18,906 bases of DNA from an uncultured Actinomycetaceae bacterium. Lineage in GTDB: Bacteria > Actinomycetota > Actinomycetes > Actinomycetales > Actinomycetaceae. Within the stretch, counting starts at the first letter, position 1, and the number at the start of each line of letters is the position of its first letter. This document shows, in pieces, positions 6,899 through 14,675 of this stretch. The stretch spans positions 1 through 18,906 of the forward strand of contig CABQJD010000017.1 in assembly GCA_902464405.1 (NCBI GenBank). Direction: 5' to 3'. A model generated the notes under the pieces. It did no database searches and had not been told where the DNA came from. It saw nothing but the letters and a program-made list of their open reading frames with translations. The translations under genes and the position numbers were made by a program.

Positions 6899-7034
6899 AC
6901 TTCTTTCTATTTTAACGCATGGCATAGCCGAACTGAGAGCAAAGCTGCAGATGAACACATCAAAACACGCTACTATTAACGTGAGTATGGCGATTAAACT
7001 CACCGCCGCGCACATCATGATGAAAGGTTCAGCT

Positions 7035-8249
7035 ATGGTTCACGTCCTCCCATTTGCCGCACTGCGCCCTACCCCTGAGAATGCTCCAACATTCGCTTGC
7101 CCTCCTTATGACGTTGTGACGCGAGCACAGGCAGCCAAGCTAGCTCCTAACCATCGTTTTCTGTACGTCATCCGCCCAGAAATCAGCTGCGATCCCAACG
7201 TGCACGAAGACGATCATGAAGCCCATGCACACGCAGCTGCACAACTTGCCCGATTTGAAGAAGATGGCGTGCTGATCCGCGATCCGCAGCCAGCACTCTA
7301 TATCTATCAGCAGATAGGATACGGGCACATTCAAACTGGCGTAGTCGGATGCGTGAGAGCCGCCGATTACCGTAACGGCACGATTAAACAGCACGAAAAA
7401 ACTCTAGTTGCAAAAGAGCTTAACCGCATTCACCATTTTGAAGCCACGCATGCACAGACCGAACCAGTATTTCTTATGCATCAGCCTGACGACGCTGTAC
7501 ACAGTATCGTTTCTGGCGCCACCAGCGCCCAGCCGCACTATGATTTCACAAGTGACGATGGCGTAAGGCACCGCTTCTGGGTACTCAGCTCTGATGACAC
7601 ACAAAAACTCACACAGGCGTTTAGCTCTCTCGCCGCACTCTATATTGCTGACGGTCATCACCGCTCTGCCTCCGCTGCCAAAGTTGCCAGCTCTCGAGGT
7701 CTAGCCGATGATGATCCTCGGGCGTCAATTATGGCTGTGCTGTTTCCCTGTGAGGATTTGAAAGTGCTCGCATATAACCGAGTTGTCGATCATCTCAACG
7801 GGCTTTCTCCTAAGGATTTCTTAGAGCGTATGCGAGCTGCGGGATTTAGTGTGCGGCTCTGCGAATCCGATCCAGCTCCCTGCTCTCGAGGCTCTTTCGG
7901 AGTTTATATAGGAGCTACTGATACCTGGTACACCGCCACATTTACCTCGCCTCGCACAGGAAACGTCATTACCGATCTTGATACCTCAATCCTCACAGAT
8001 CACGTACTCACCCCAATTTTAGGTATTGACGATCTGCGCACGAATCCACATATTCGCTTCGTAGGCGGATCTGCAGGAATACATGGATTGCAAACCGCTG
8101 CTGGATCGCACGGCGTGGCGTTCAGCCTCTACCCTACGTCCGTCACCGACATTATGGCAGTGAGTGACGCTGGAAAAATTATGCCGCCAAAAAGCACGTG
8201 GTTTGAGCCAAAACTCGCTTCAGGACTTTTTATTCATACTCTTGCGTAG
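7035..8249 (+). CDS. DUF1015 family protein (ParB/Srx-like, possible small-molecule kinase)
   Basis: This encodes a soluble protein of 404 aa belonging to DUF1015. The family hallmarks are present in order: PFAALRPTPENAPTFACPPY then DVV near the N-terminus, KQHEKT (118-123), IADGHHRSASAAK (204-216) and MPPKSTWFEPKLASGL near the C-terminus. The DGHHR box resembles the nucleotide/metal-handling motif of ParB/Srx-fold serine kinases, and DUF1015 genes often neighbour serine-biosynthesis genes in other bacteria. A kinase role is therefore a reasonable guess, but unproven. No ser gene lies in this window. I chose the ATG at 7035 because AAAGG lies 7 bases upstream and the conserved domain begins within six residues; the frame is open back to 6951. 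It diverges from the peroxidase gene and converges with metE. Confidence 0.85.
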   Translation: MVHVLPFAALRPTPENAPTFACPPYDVVTRAQAAKLAPNHRFLYVIRPEISCDPNVHEDDHEAHAHAAAQLARFEEDGVLIRDPQPALYIYQQIGYGHIQTGVVGCVRAADYRNGTIKQHEKTLVAKELNRIHHFEATHAQTEPVFLMHQPDDAVHSIVSGATSAQPHYDFTSDDGVRHRFWVLSSDDTQKLTQAFSSLAALYIADGHHRSASAAKVASSRGLADDDPRASIMAVLFPCEDLKVLAYNRVVDHLNGLSPKDFLERMRAAGFSVRLCESDPAPCSRGSFGVYIGATDTWYTATFTSPRTGNVITDLDTSILTDHVLTPILGIDDLRTNPHIRFVGGSAGIHGLQTAAGSHGVAFSLYPTSVTDIMAVSDAGKIMPPKSTWFEPKLASGLFIHTLA

Positions 8250-8353
8250 CATTTATAACTCTGCAGAGCATCTGCTTCTTCATACAGCCAGACATTCCTC
8301 ACAACGTTGCAGAAGGAGTACATAAAAGCGCATAAGGAGCACACAAGGAAAAG

Positions 8354-8421
8354 GCTGCGCATAACTCTCTGAACAAGCCTATAGCGTATTGGATAACCAC
8401 GCTCAATGAGCTATGCGCAGC
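8354..8421 (-). terminator. Probable metE terminator, large compound hairpin
   Basis: GCTGCGCATA (8354-8363) pairs perfectly with TATGCGCAGC (8412-8421). After one mismatch the stem continues with CTC/GAG. Inside, AGCGT (8383-8387) pairs with ACGCT (8399-8403). On the minus strand the right end is followed by CCTTTTCCTT, a modest T-rich run. The element lies about 114 bases past the metE stop, far for a simple terminator, so it could also act as an mRNA 3'-end stabiliser. Confidence 0.55.
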
Positions 8422-8447
8422 GCATTCGCCGCATATAATCGCTATTT

Positions 8448-8487
8448 ATGATGATGCCTGCGCGCATCACCATACACACATCATCAT
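8448..8487. repeat. Inverted repeat ATGATGATG / CATCATCAT
   Basis: A perfect 9-bp inverted repeat (8448-8456 and 8479-8487) closes a 22-base loop that contains GCGCGC. No T-run follows on either side. Its role is unknown; it stacks next to the larger dyad in the same spacer. Confidence 0.6.
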
Positions 8488-8534
8488 GTATAGCTTCTCT
8501 TGGCGGCGCTTAGGAACGGCGCCTGCGCGGTTGC

Positions 8535-10814
8535 CTAGAAGTGAGCACGCAATTTTTTAGCTGCCGCAACCATATTCTTCAAAGTTGCTACCGTCTCCTC
8601 ATAAGCGCGAGTTTTCAACCCGCAGTCGGGATTGACCCATAAACGGTTCCGATCAATCACGCCTGCCGCTTGTTCAAGCAGTGAAGCAATTTCTTCAACA
8701 GACGGCACACGCGGCGAATGAATGTCCCACACCCCAGGGCCAATCTGATGGTTAAAACCGTTACTTGCTAGATCGTGTAAGACTTCCATCTTTGAACGAG
8801 CAGCTTCAACACTCGTCACGTCTGCATCAAGGGCAGCAATTGCCCCTATCACCTGCCCAAACTCTGAATAGCACAAATGGGTATGAATCTGCGTACCTTC
8901 ACGCGCACTGGAAGTCGCCAGTTTGAACGCCCCAACCGCCCAGTTAATATATTCCTCATGTTTGCGCTGATCCAAAGGAAGAAGCTCCCGCAATGCTGGC
9001 TCATCCACCTGTACAATTCGAGCTCCAGCCGCTTCAAGATCAGCAACTTCATCTCGCAAAGCCACAGCAATCTGATCGGCTACCAAACCGAGAGCAATAT
9101 CGTCACGAACAAAACTCCACGCAATAATCGTCACTGGCCCTGTGAGCATACCCTTCACTGGCTTATCAGTGAGCGACTGCGCATACTTCCACCACTGCAC
9201 CGTCATAGGCTGGGAGCGTTGCACATCTCCCCATAAAATTGACGGGCGCGTGCAGCGCGATCCGTAGCTTTGCACCCAGCCATTCTTGGTGACGTCAAAT
9301 CCCGTAAGCTGTTCACCAAAATACTGCACCATATCGTTTCGCTCAGGCTCACCATGCACGAGTACGTCAAGACCAATTTCTTCTTGAAGCCGAATCACGC
9401 GCTCGATTTCTGCTCTCATTTCTTGAGTATATTCAGCTTCAGTAATCGCGCCTTTAGCAGCAGCTGCACGCGCAGAACGAATCTGGCGAGTCTGCGGGAA
9501 GGATCCGATCGTCGTCGTAGGATAAGTTGGCAGATGAAGGGAATTTTGCGCAGCAACTCGCTGAGAGTAGGCGACCCGATCTCTATTGTTGGCATATTGA
9601 GCAACACGCTGGCGAATATCAGGAACCTCAACGCCTGCAGCCTCTGCCCGCCGTGCCAATACCTCGCTCGCACGAGCAATCTCAGCTTCAACCGTTTCCC
9701 ACCCTTCTTCAAGCCCTCGAGCAAGAAGTGCAATCTCGTCAATTTTCTCATCAGCAAAAGCTAGCCAGCTATGCAAATTATTATTCAGCTCGGCATTATC
9801 CCATTGCTCATCGGCAAGCGTATGAGGCACATGTTGAAGTGAGGTAGACGTGCTTGCCACAATCCGCGCACCTGTTGCTTTTGCTTGCTGCAGTTTTTCT
9901 CGTGCATAAGCTAAATCAGTTCGCCAGATATTGCGCCCATCAACAACCCCAACAGCCAACGTAATCCCCGACAAATCAACATTTTCTGGCACGCGCCCTC
10001 GTACAGCATCAATACCGATTGCTTCAACACCCGTCGCTCCGAGGCATTCAGCGTATTCAGAAGAATCGCCATAGGGGAAATTTAAGAATATCTGCGGACG
10101 CTGCGCAGGCACCGAAAGTTCTGCCAGCTCGGAATATGCCTGAACGATTTCTCTGGCAACGCTCGATTGAGAAACAGCCAGGTTTGCGCTGACGAGCGCT
10201 GGCTCATCAATCTGCACCCAATCAATTCCAGCCTTAGCTAGCTCACGAAGCACATCCTTGAATGCTTCAACAGCATCAGCAACTCGGCTGAGCGGCTCGT
10301 AGCCCGGCTCACTCCCCTTTGCCAATGCCAGCCACGTAACCGGCCCTACGAGCACCGGGCGCACGTCAATTCCTTCGCGGCGCAGTGCTTGCGCACGCTC
10401 AATAATCCGCCGATCCGTAAGTGCAATGGGCGTATCTGGACCAATTTCAGGTACAAGATAGTGATAGTTCGTATCAAAATACTTCGTCATTTCAAGCGGC
10501 GGGTTTGCCGCGTTTCCACGAGCTAAAGAAAAATATAGCTCCAGCCCTGCTGCTCCTGAAAACCTTTCAGGAATCGCTCCTAAAAGCACTGTTGTATCAA
10601 GTACCTGATCATAAAGAGTTGAGCTGTCTGGAAGAGATCCGCTCAGCCCGTGAGCTGTATAGGCAGAAAAAGCATCATGGACGACCTGCGATACATTCTG
10701 TTCGAATGTTTCTTCATCGAGTTTTCCAGCCCAATAGGCTTCGAGAGCTTTCTTCAGCTCACGATGGCGGCCGATCCTTGGATATCCTGCAATAGTTGAC
10801 GTCAGTTTACTCAT
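8535..10814 (-). CDS. metE: Cobalamin-independent methionine synthase
   Basis: MetE transfers the methyl group of 5-methyltetrahydropteroyl-triglutamate to homocysteine, giving methionine, using a catalytic zinc instead of vitamin B12. The protein (759 aa) is full length for the family, with the duplicated TIM-barrel architecture: the N-terminal half starts STIAGYPRIGRHRELKKALE and the C-terminal half starts PTTTIGSFPQTRQIRSAR. The zinc ligands are all present: H646 and C648 in IHTHLCYSEF, E670, and C731 in VNPDCGLKTR. The C648-to-E670 and C648-to-C731 distances (22 and 83) equal those in E. coli MetE. The start is firm, with AGAGGAAG 5-6 bases before the ATG. It lies 14 bases after metF, forming a metF-metE operon. 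No cobalamin riboswitch motif is visible in front of the operon. Confidence 0.98.
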   Translation of the reverse strand: MSKLTSTIAGYPRIGRHRELKKALEAYWAGKLDEETFEQNVSQVVHDAFSAYTAHGLSGSLPDSSTLYDQVLDTTVLLGAIPERFSGAAGLELYFSLARGNAANPPLEMTKYFDTNYHYLVPEIGPDTPIALTDRRIIERAQALRREGIDVRPVLVGPVTWLALAKGSEPGYEPLSRVADAVEAFKDVLRELAKAGIDWVQIDEPALVSANLAVSQSSVAREIVQAYSELAELSVPAQRPQIFLNFPYGDSSEYAECLGATGVEAIGIDAVRGRVPENVDLSGITLAVGVVDGRNIWRTDLAYAREKLQQAKATGARIVASTSTSLQHVPHTLADEQWDNAELNNNLHSWLAFADEKIDEIALLARGLEEGWETVEAEIARASEVLARRAEAAGVEVPDIRQRVAQYANNRDRVAYSQRVAAQNSLHLPTYPTTTIGSFPQTRQIRSARAAAAKGAITEAEYTQEMRAEIERVIRLQEEIGLDVLVHGEPERNDMVQYFGEQLTGFDVTKNGWVQSYGSRCTRPSILWGDVQRSQPMTVQWWKYAQSLTDKPVKGMLTGPVTIIAWSFVRDDIALGLVADQIAVALRDEVADLEAAGARIVQVDEPALRELLPLDQRKHEEYINWAVGAFKLATSSAREGTQIHTHLCYSEFGQVIGAIAALDADVTSVEAARSKMEVLHDLASNGFNHQIGPGVWDIHSPRVPSVEEIASLLEQAAGVIDRNRLWVNPDCGLKTRAYEETVATLKNMVAAAKKLRAHF

Positions 10815-10828
10815 TTTTCTTCCTCTTT

Positions 10829-11791
10829 CTAATTGTTTGTATTATTTGCTGCAATAAGCCCCGCACTGCGAAGGAGCGCGAGCGCTGGCTCACTCTTGTT
10901 GAAAGTGTAGATATGAATTCCTGGCACGTTTTCTTCTAACAGCTCACGCACCAGCTCTGCGCCAATCTGTACGCCTCGCGCTTGTGGATCATCAGAGTTT
11001 TCGAGAGCGTCAATAATCCATGACGGCGGCGTCACTCCTGTCAGTTCTCCTACACGCCGCACTCGCTGTGCGCTTACCAACGGAAGGACACCTGGAATAA
11101 TCGGAATCCGAACGCCTCGCTTGCGCGCTTCACTCACGAACTCCCGATACGCACGGGCATTCCAGAAAAGTTGAGTGATTGCAAGGTTTGCGCCAGCTTC
11201 CTGCTTGGCAAAGAGATTATCTATTTCTTGCTCAGCAGTAGTTCCGGCCTGAGGATTGCCTTCCACGAAGGTCGCTACTGCAAGGGTGAGCGGGCGAACT
11301 GCCTGACGCAATGCAAGCCCGTTATCTGCTGCTGCTCGCCGAGCTTCAATAAGCTTAATCAAACTGATAAGCTCCGCCGCAGAACGAACTCCATCTGCTC
11401 CTGGTGCCCACGTTGGGTCAGAAGCTGGCGGATCTCCACGTAACGCTAAAAACGTGCGCACTCCCTCATTAAGATAGCTTTCAATAACTTCGGAAATCTC
11501 TGCTTTTGAGGCGCCAACTGTAGTGAGATGGGCGATAGGATGCGTCGGAGTATCTGCAACGAGCGTCGTCACCAAATTCGTAGCATTTTTTCTGTCTTTA
11601 CCGCCAGCACCGTAAGTGACAGATACAAAATCAGGCCTGACGGCAATAAGCTCGCGCAGGGTTCGGAAAAATGGCTCCACAGCGGCAGATGAGCGAGGAG
11701 GCATCACTTCAAAACTCACAATAAGGTTGGAGCGATTACGTATATGCGACGCTCCAACCGATGCACTAAAAGTAAAATCATTGATAGACAT
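10829..11791 (-). CDS. metF: 5,10-methylenetetrahydrofolate reductase
   Basis: This flavoprotein reduces 5,10-methylene-THF to 5-methyl-THF, the methyl donor used by MetE encoded next to it. The 320-aa TIM-barrel protein has VSFEVMPPRSS with E28 and LALRGDPPASD with D120, both matching the positions of the catalytic residues of E. coli MetF. It also has SVTYGAGGKDR (57-67), AITQLFWNARAYREF, IPIIPGVLPL and GIHIYTFNKSEPAL near the C-terminus. I chose the ATG at 11791, 11 codons inside the open frame, because GGAAGA lies about 5-6 bases upstream and homologues begin here. It is first in the metF-metE operon. A long gene-free stretch lies upstream; a TATATA box around 11824-11829 would give a leader of roughly 25 bases, but no matching -35 box is clear. 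Confidence 0.96.
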   Translation of the reverse strand: MSINDFTFSASVGASHIRNRSNLIVSFEVMPPRSSAAVEPFFRTLRELIAVRPDFVSVTYGAGGKDRKNATNLVTTLVADTPTHPIAHLTTVGASKAEISEVIESYLNEGVRTFLALRGDPPASDPTWAPGADGVRSAAELISLIKLIEARRAAADNGLALRQAVRPLTLAVATFVEGNPQAGTTAEQEIDNLFAKQEAGANLAITQLFWNARAYREFVSEARKRGVRIPIIPGVLPLVSAQRVRRVGELTGVTPPSWIIDALENSDDPQARGVQIGAELVRELLEENVPGIHIYTFNKSEPALALLRSAGLIAANNTNN

Positions 11792-12494
11792 AGCGTTCTT
11801 CCACGCAAAGATATATCGCAGCATATATACGCACAGCGTTGAAGATAAGCCGCGCTATATTGTGCTGCACAGAATTTTTCAGGGAAATTTAGGCGATATG
11901 AATTGCGCTTTCAAGATATTCCTGATTGTTTAGAAGAGCCGAGGCTGTATGCTTCGAGATAGATACACCGCAGAAAAGATGCACTGCAGCTCTATTGTTA
12001 CTACTTTTTTGCGCATATAGTGCGTCTATTGCCGCCCAGCAAATAGACGCTTCAACGCATTCGCATTCGCAGGCACGTACGCACAGCAAACCCATCGGCG
12101 ATTTCACCGAGGTATCCATATAGGCGTACGCAATTCAACATACGTCTAAAGTACACGTAATCGCTATTTACATATACGACTATCCACAATACGAAACGAG
12201 CAGTAGCGCAGCGCTCAAAACCCGCACAACGCCTAGAGAAACAAGCACTTACTCCCCATAAAATCGCATACAATACGCCATACACACAATGCACAGAAAT
12301 ACTGGCAGTAGCACAAATAAGCACACAAACAGCAGCGCAAGAATCCACACAAGCAGCTGTAAAATTTCTTTCTGCGCATCAAACAAGGCATGATAGAGAT
12401 GATAGACAGGAAGAATGGGAGCACTTTAGGCGCATATTGCACTATTTAATGCGCTTTTCTCATCGCCTGCATCTCGACAAGAAAGATAGCAATA
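11792..12494. other. 703-base gene-free region between metF and the OPT gene
   Basis: This divergent region must hold the promoters of metF and the transporter, but it is far longer than needed. No reading frame in it has a ribosome-binding site plus recognisable protein features. I looked for SAM, cobalamin and T-box type elements and saw none. It contains a 9-bp perfect dyad (listed separately) and, at 12181-12360, a stretch in which the plus strand is mostly A and C. It may hold a small RNA, a decayed gene or a long regulatory leader; I cannot tell which. Confidence 0.6.
12022..12050. repeat. 9-bp perfect dyad, candidate operator or RNA hairpin
   Basis: GCGTCTATT (12022-12030) and AATAGACGC (12042-12050) form a perfect inverted repeat with an 11-base GC-rich loop, about 230 bases upstream of metF and 445 upstream of the OPT gene. 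No T-run follows on either strand, so a terminator is unlikely. The half-site TAGAC recalls the corynebacterial McbR box, but the arms point the other way, so I do not assign it to McbR. Confidence 0.5.
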
Positions 12495-14486
12495 ATGAAC
12501 GAGAGCGTTAAAAAATCTAGTTCTGTGAAAGAGCTGACTATTCGTGCAGTTATTATCGGCGGACTCATCACGTTGATTTTCACTGCAGCAAATGCATATT
12601 TGGGATTAAAGGTAGGGCTTACATTCGCCACTTCAATTCCAGCCGCAGTAATTTCGATGGCTGTTTTACGTAAATTTAAAGATCATACAGTTATTGAAAA
12701 CAATATCGTGCAGACGATTGCATCAGCCGCAGGCACACTTTCTGCAATCATCTTCGTGATTCCTGGTCTCGTAATGGTCGGCTATTGGAGCGGTTTTCCC
12801 TATTGGGAAACTACGGCCGTATGCATCGTGGGCGGCATTCTTGGCGTCATGTATTCGATTCCTTTGCGTCGCGCACTTGTGACTGGATCCGATCTTCCCT
12901 ATCCAGAAGGCGTCGCTGCTGCAGAAGTTCTTAAGGTGGGTGACGAACATGGCTCTGCCGAAGAAAATCACCGTGGTTTGCTCGTAATTATCTGGGGTAG
13001 CATATCCTCTGCCGCTTACGCTCTGCTCACATCGCTCAAGGCAGTGGCAGGATCTTTCTCTCTGCCCTTTAAGGTAGGCGCTGGCGGCACGATGATTGCT
13101 GGTTCTTTCTCCTTAGCACTTATGGGCGTAGGGCACCTTGTTGGCCCTGCCGTTGGCATTGCAATGCTCGTAGGTTTTACGCTTTCGTATGGTGTGCTTC
13201 TTCCTGTGCTTACCCAAGGCGGCGATATGAGCAATGGGCTCGACGCTCTTATCAACTCAACGTTTGCACAAGACGTGCGCATGATCGGTGCAGGCGCAAT
13301 GGCAGTTGCCGCAATCTGGACTCTCTTGAAGATTATCGGTCCAATCGTCAAGGGCATCAAAGAATCTCTCGCTTCTTCTTCAAAACGCAAAGCGGGAGAA
13401 ACGCTCCCCCTTACCGAGCAAGATATTCCGTTTAAGTACGTTGCAATTATTACACTCCTTTCGATGATTCCGATTGGAATTTTGCTCTGGCTCTTTTTGC
13501 AAGATTCACCAATCTCGCATCATTTAGTTGCACTCGTGCTTCTGACGATTATCTTCACGCTGCTCATCGGTTTGATTGTGGCATCCATCTGCGGCTATAT
13601 GGCTGGTTTGATTGGCGCATCAAACTCTCCGATTTCAGGCGTTGGTATTATCGTCGTAGTCATTGCAGCTCTGCTGATTTTGCTGGTGACGGGTGACGAG
13701 GCTCAGACTCACCCGACTGAGCTCACAGCATACACTCTCTTTACCACAGCTATTGTGTTTGGTATCGCAACAATTTCCAACGATAACCTGCAAGATCTTA
13801 AAACTGGTCAGCTCGTGGGAGCTACACCGTGGCGTCAGCAGGTGGCTCTCATTATCGGCGTCATTTTCGGCTCTATCGTGATTCCGCCTGTGCTTCAGCT
13901 CCTTATGGGCAGCTTCGGCTTCCTCGACGTGAATGGCGCACTTGTGGGCGGCCCTGCAGGAGGCAGCGTCGATAACGCACTGCAGGCTCCACAAGCTACT
14001 TTGCTATCAGCAATTTCTAGCGGTATCTTCGGCGGTTCGATGCAGTGGAATCTCTTCGGAATTGGAGCTGCCATCGGTGTGGCTGTGGTGATTATCGATG
14101 AAATCCTTGGCAAGACTACTCGCTTCCATCTGGCTCCTCTTGCCGTGGGTATGGGTATGTACCTCAACATCTCCACAACTCTCATTATTGCGATTGGCGC
14201 CCTCGTGGGTTGGGTATATGACCGCTGGGCAGCGCAGCAAGCGAACGTTGAGCGCTCAAAACGTATGGGCGTGCTACTCGCAACTGGGCTTATTGTTGGC
14301 GATTCCCTCTGGGGCATTCTCAATGCGGCTATTATCGGCACATCGGGAAATGCCGACGTGCTCGGTATAGTCCCAGACGCTTTTGCTCCAGTTGCCAATA
14401 TTCTGGGGCCAGTAGTGTTTGTTGCAGTTCTAGCGCTACTCTACCGCTATGTGAAAGCAAAGTCCTTGGAGAAATCTGCCGCCTAG
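12495..14486 (+). CDS. OPT-family oligopeptide (or metal-chelate) transporter
   Basis: This encodes an integral membrane transporter of 663 aa with many hydrophobic segments (probably 14-16) and no ATPase, so it is a secondary, likely proton-driven carrier. The N-terminus carries the bacterial OPT signature: ELTIRAVIIGGLITLIFTAA followed by NAYLGLKVGLTFATSIPAAV. Other family marks are DLPYPEGVAAAEVLKVG (about 133-150), the internal SNDNLQDLKTGQLVGATPWRQ and the GGPAGGSVDNALQAPQATLL block. Family members carry oligopeptides or metal chelates; the substrate here cannot be read from sequence. A charged loop SSSKRKAGETLPLTEQD near residue 295-311 separates two membrane halves. GAAAGA 7-8 bases before the ATG is a modest ribosome-binding site. 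It is a single-gene unit: a 703-base gap lies upstream and a very strong terminator downstream. Confidence 0.93.
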   Translation: MNESVKKSSSVKELTIRAVIIGGLITLIFTAANAYLGLKVGLTFATSIPAAVISMAVLRKFKDHTVIENNIVQTIASAAGTLSAIIFVIPGLVMVGYWSGFPYWETTAVCIVGGILGVMYSIPLRRALVTGSDLPYPEGVAAAEVLKVGDEHGSAEENHRGLLVIIWGSISSAAYALLTSLKAVAGSFSLPFKVGAGGTMIAGSFSLALMGVGHLVGPAVGIAMLVGFTLSYGVLLPVLTQGGDMSNGLDALINSTFAQDVRMIGAGAMAVAAIWTLLKIIGPIVKGIKESLASSSKRKAGETLPLTEQDIPFKYVAIITLLSMIPIGILLWLFLQDSPISHHLVALVLLTIIFTLLIGLIVASICGYMAGLIGASNSPISGVGIIVVVIAALLILLVTGDEAQTHPTELTAYTLFTTAIVFGIATISNDNLQDLKTGQLVGATPWRQQVALIIGVIFGSIVIPPVLQLLMGSFGFLDVNGALVGGPAGGSVDNALQAPQATLLSAISSGIFGGSMQWNLFGIGAAIGVAVVIIDEILGKTTRFHLAPLAVGMGMYLNISTTLIIAIGALVGWVYDRWAAQQANVERSKRMGVLLATGLIVGDSLWGILNAAIIGTSGNADVLGIVPDAFAPVANILGPVVFVAVLALLYRYVKAKSLEKSAA

Positions 14487-14531
14487 GCATATATATCTCC
14501 CGATTCCTAGGCAAATTGATTCCTAGGCAAA
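14482..14531 (+). repeat. Three CCTAGGCA repeats at the end of the OPT gene
   Basis: CCTAGGCA occurs at 14482-14489 (overlapping the stop codon), 14506-14513 and 14522-14529. The last two are part of a longer direct repeat, GATTCCTAGGCAAA (14502-14515 and 14518-14531, 16-base period). Spacings are 24 and 16 bases. Each contains the palindrome CCTAGG. Function unknown. Confidence 0.7.
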
Positions 14532-14576
14532 AGATGGCGGAAACATTGCCGTATGGGCAATGTTTCCGCCATCTTT
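14530..14576 (+). terminator. Very strong rho-independent terminator after the OPT gene
   Basis: A perfect 21-bp stem (14530-14550 with 14556-14576; arms read AAAGATGGCGG... and ...CCGCCATCTTT) closes a 5-base loop, GTATG. The A-start and T-end of the arms give a short U-run in either direction, so it may work both ways. It isolates the transporter transcript from the flavin reductase gene. Confidence 0.9.
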
Positions 14577-14675
14577 ACACTGACGACATATTCAGACATA
14601 TATCACACCAAAATAGTGGAGTATTCAATCACTTTTACGTGTTGCATAGATGACTCGTGAACTAAAGGAGAGAAC

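Larger units (their letters stand above)
8250..8534. other. Convergent spacer between DUF1015 and metE, rich in inverted repeats
   Basis: There is no gene here. Besides the two large dyads listed separately, it has the palindrome CTCTGCAGAG (8259-8268), a direct repeat AAGGAGTACA/AAGGAGCACA (8313-8322 and 8334-8343, 21 bases apart) and a 5-bp dyad GGCGC/GCGCC just past the metE stop. A structured spacer is expected where two transcripts collide. Confidence 0.6.

Noticed and set aside
6868..6956. Direct repeat TGCAGATGAAC at 6868 and 6946
   Set aside because: Repeats of 11 bases are expected many times by chance in a window of this size, and nothing else marks these copies.
9270..9764. 164-codon plus-strand frame inside metE
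   Set aside because: It is antisense to the strongly conserved metE coding sequence, which fully explains the open frame.
12022..12050. McbR operator
   Set aside because: The known box is TAGAC-N6-GTCTA; here the half-sites face the other way and the spacing differs.
11792..12060. Possible SAM or cobalamin riboswitch in front of metF-metE (a GCTTATCTTC word is present on the minus strand)
   Set aside because: The conserved core elements of S-box or B12 riboswitches that should follow are absent, and the position is too close to the start codon.
11926..12123. 65-codon plus-strand frame with a hydrophobic stretch that resembles a signal peptide
   Set aside because: It starts with TTG, has no ribosome-binding site, overlaps the dyad and has a low-complexity tail; a chance frame is more likely.
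12052..12348. 98-codon minus-strand frame between metF and the OPT gene, rich in cysteine and valine
   Set aside because: Its composition follows from the G/T-rich minus strand; no ribosome-binding site, no domain and no homologous pattern recognised.
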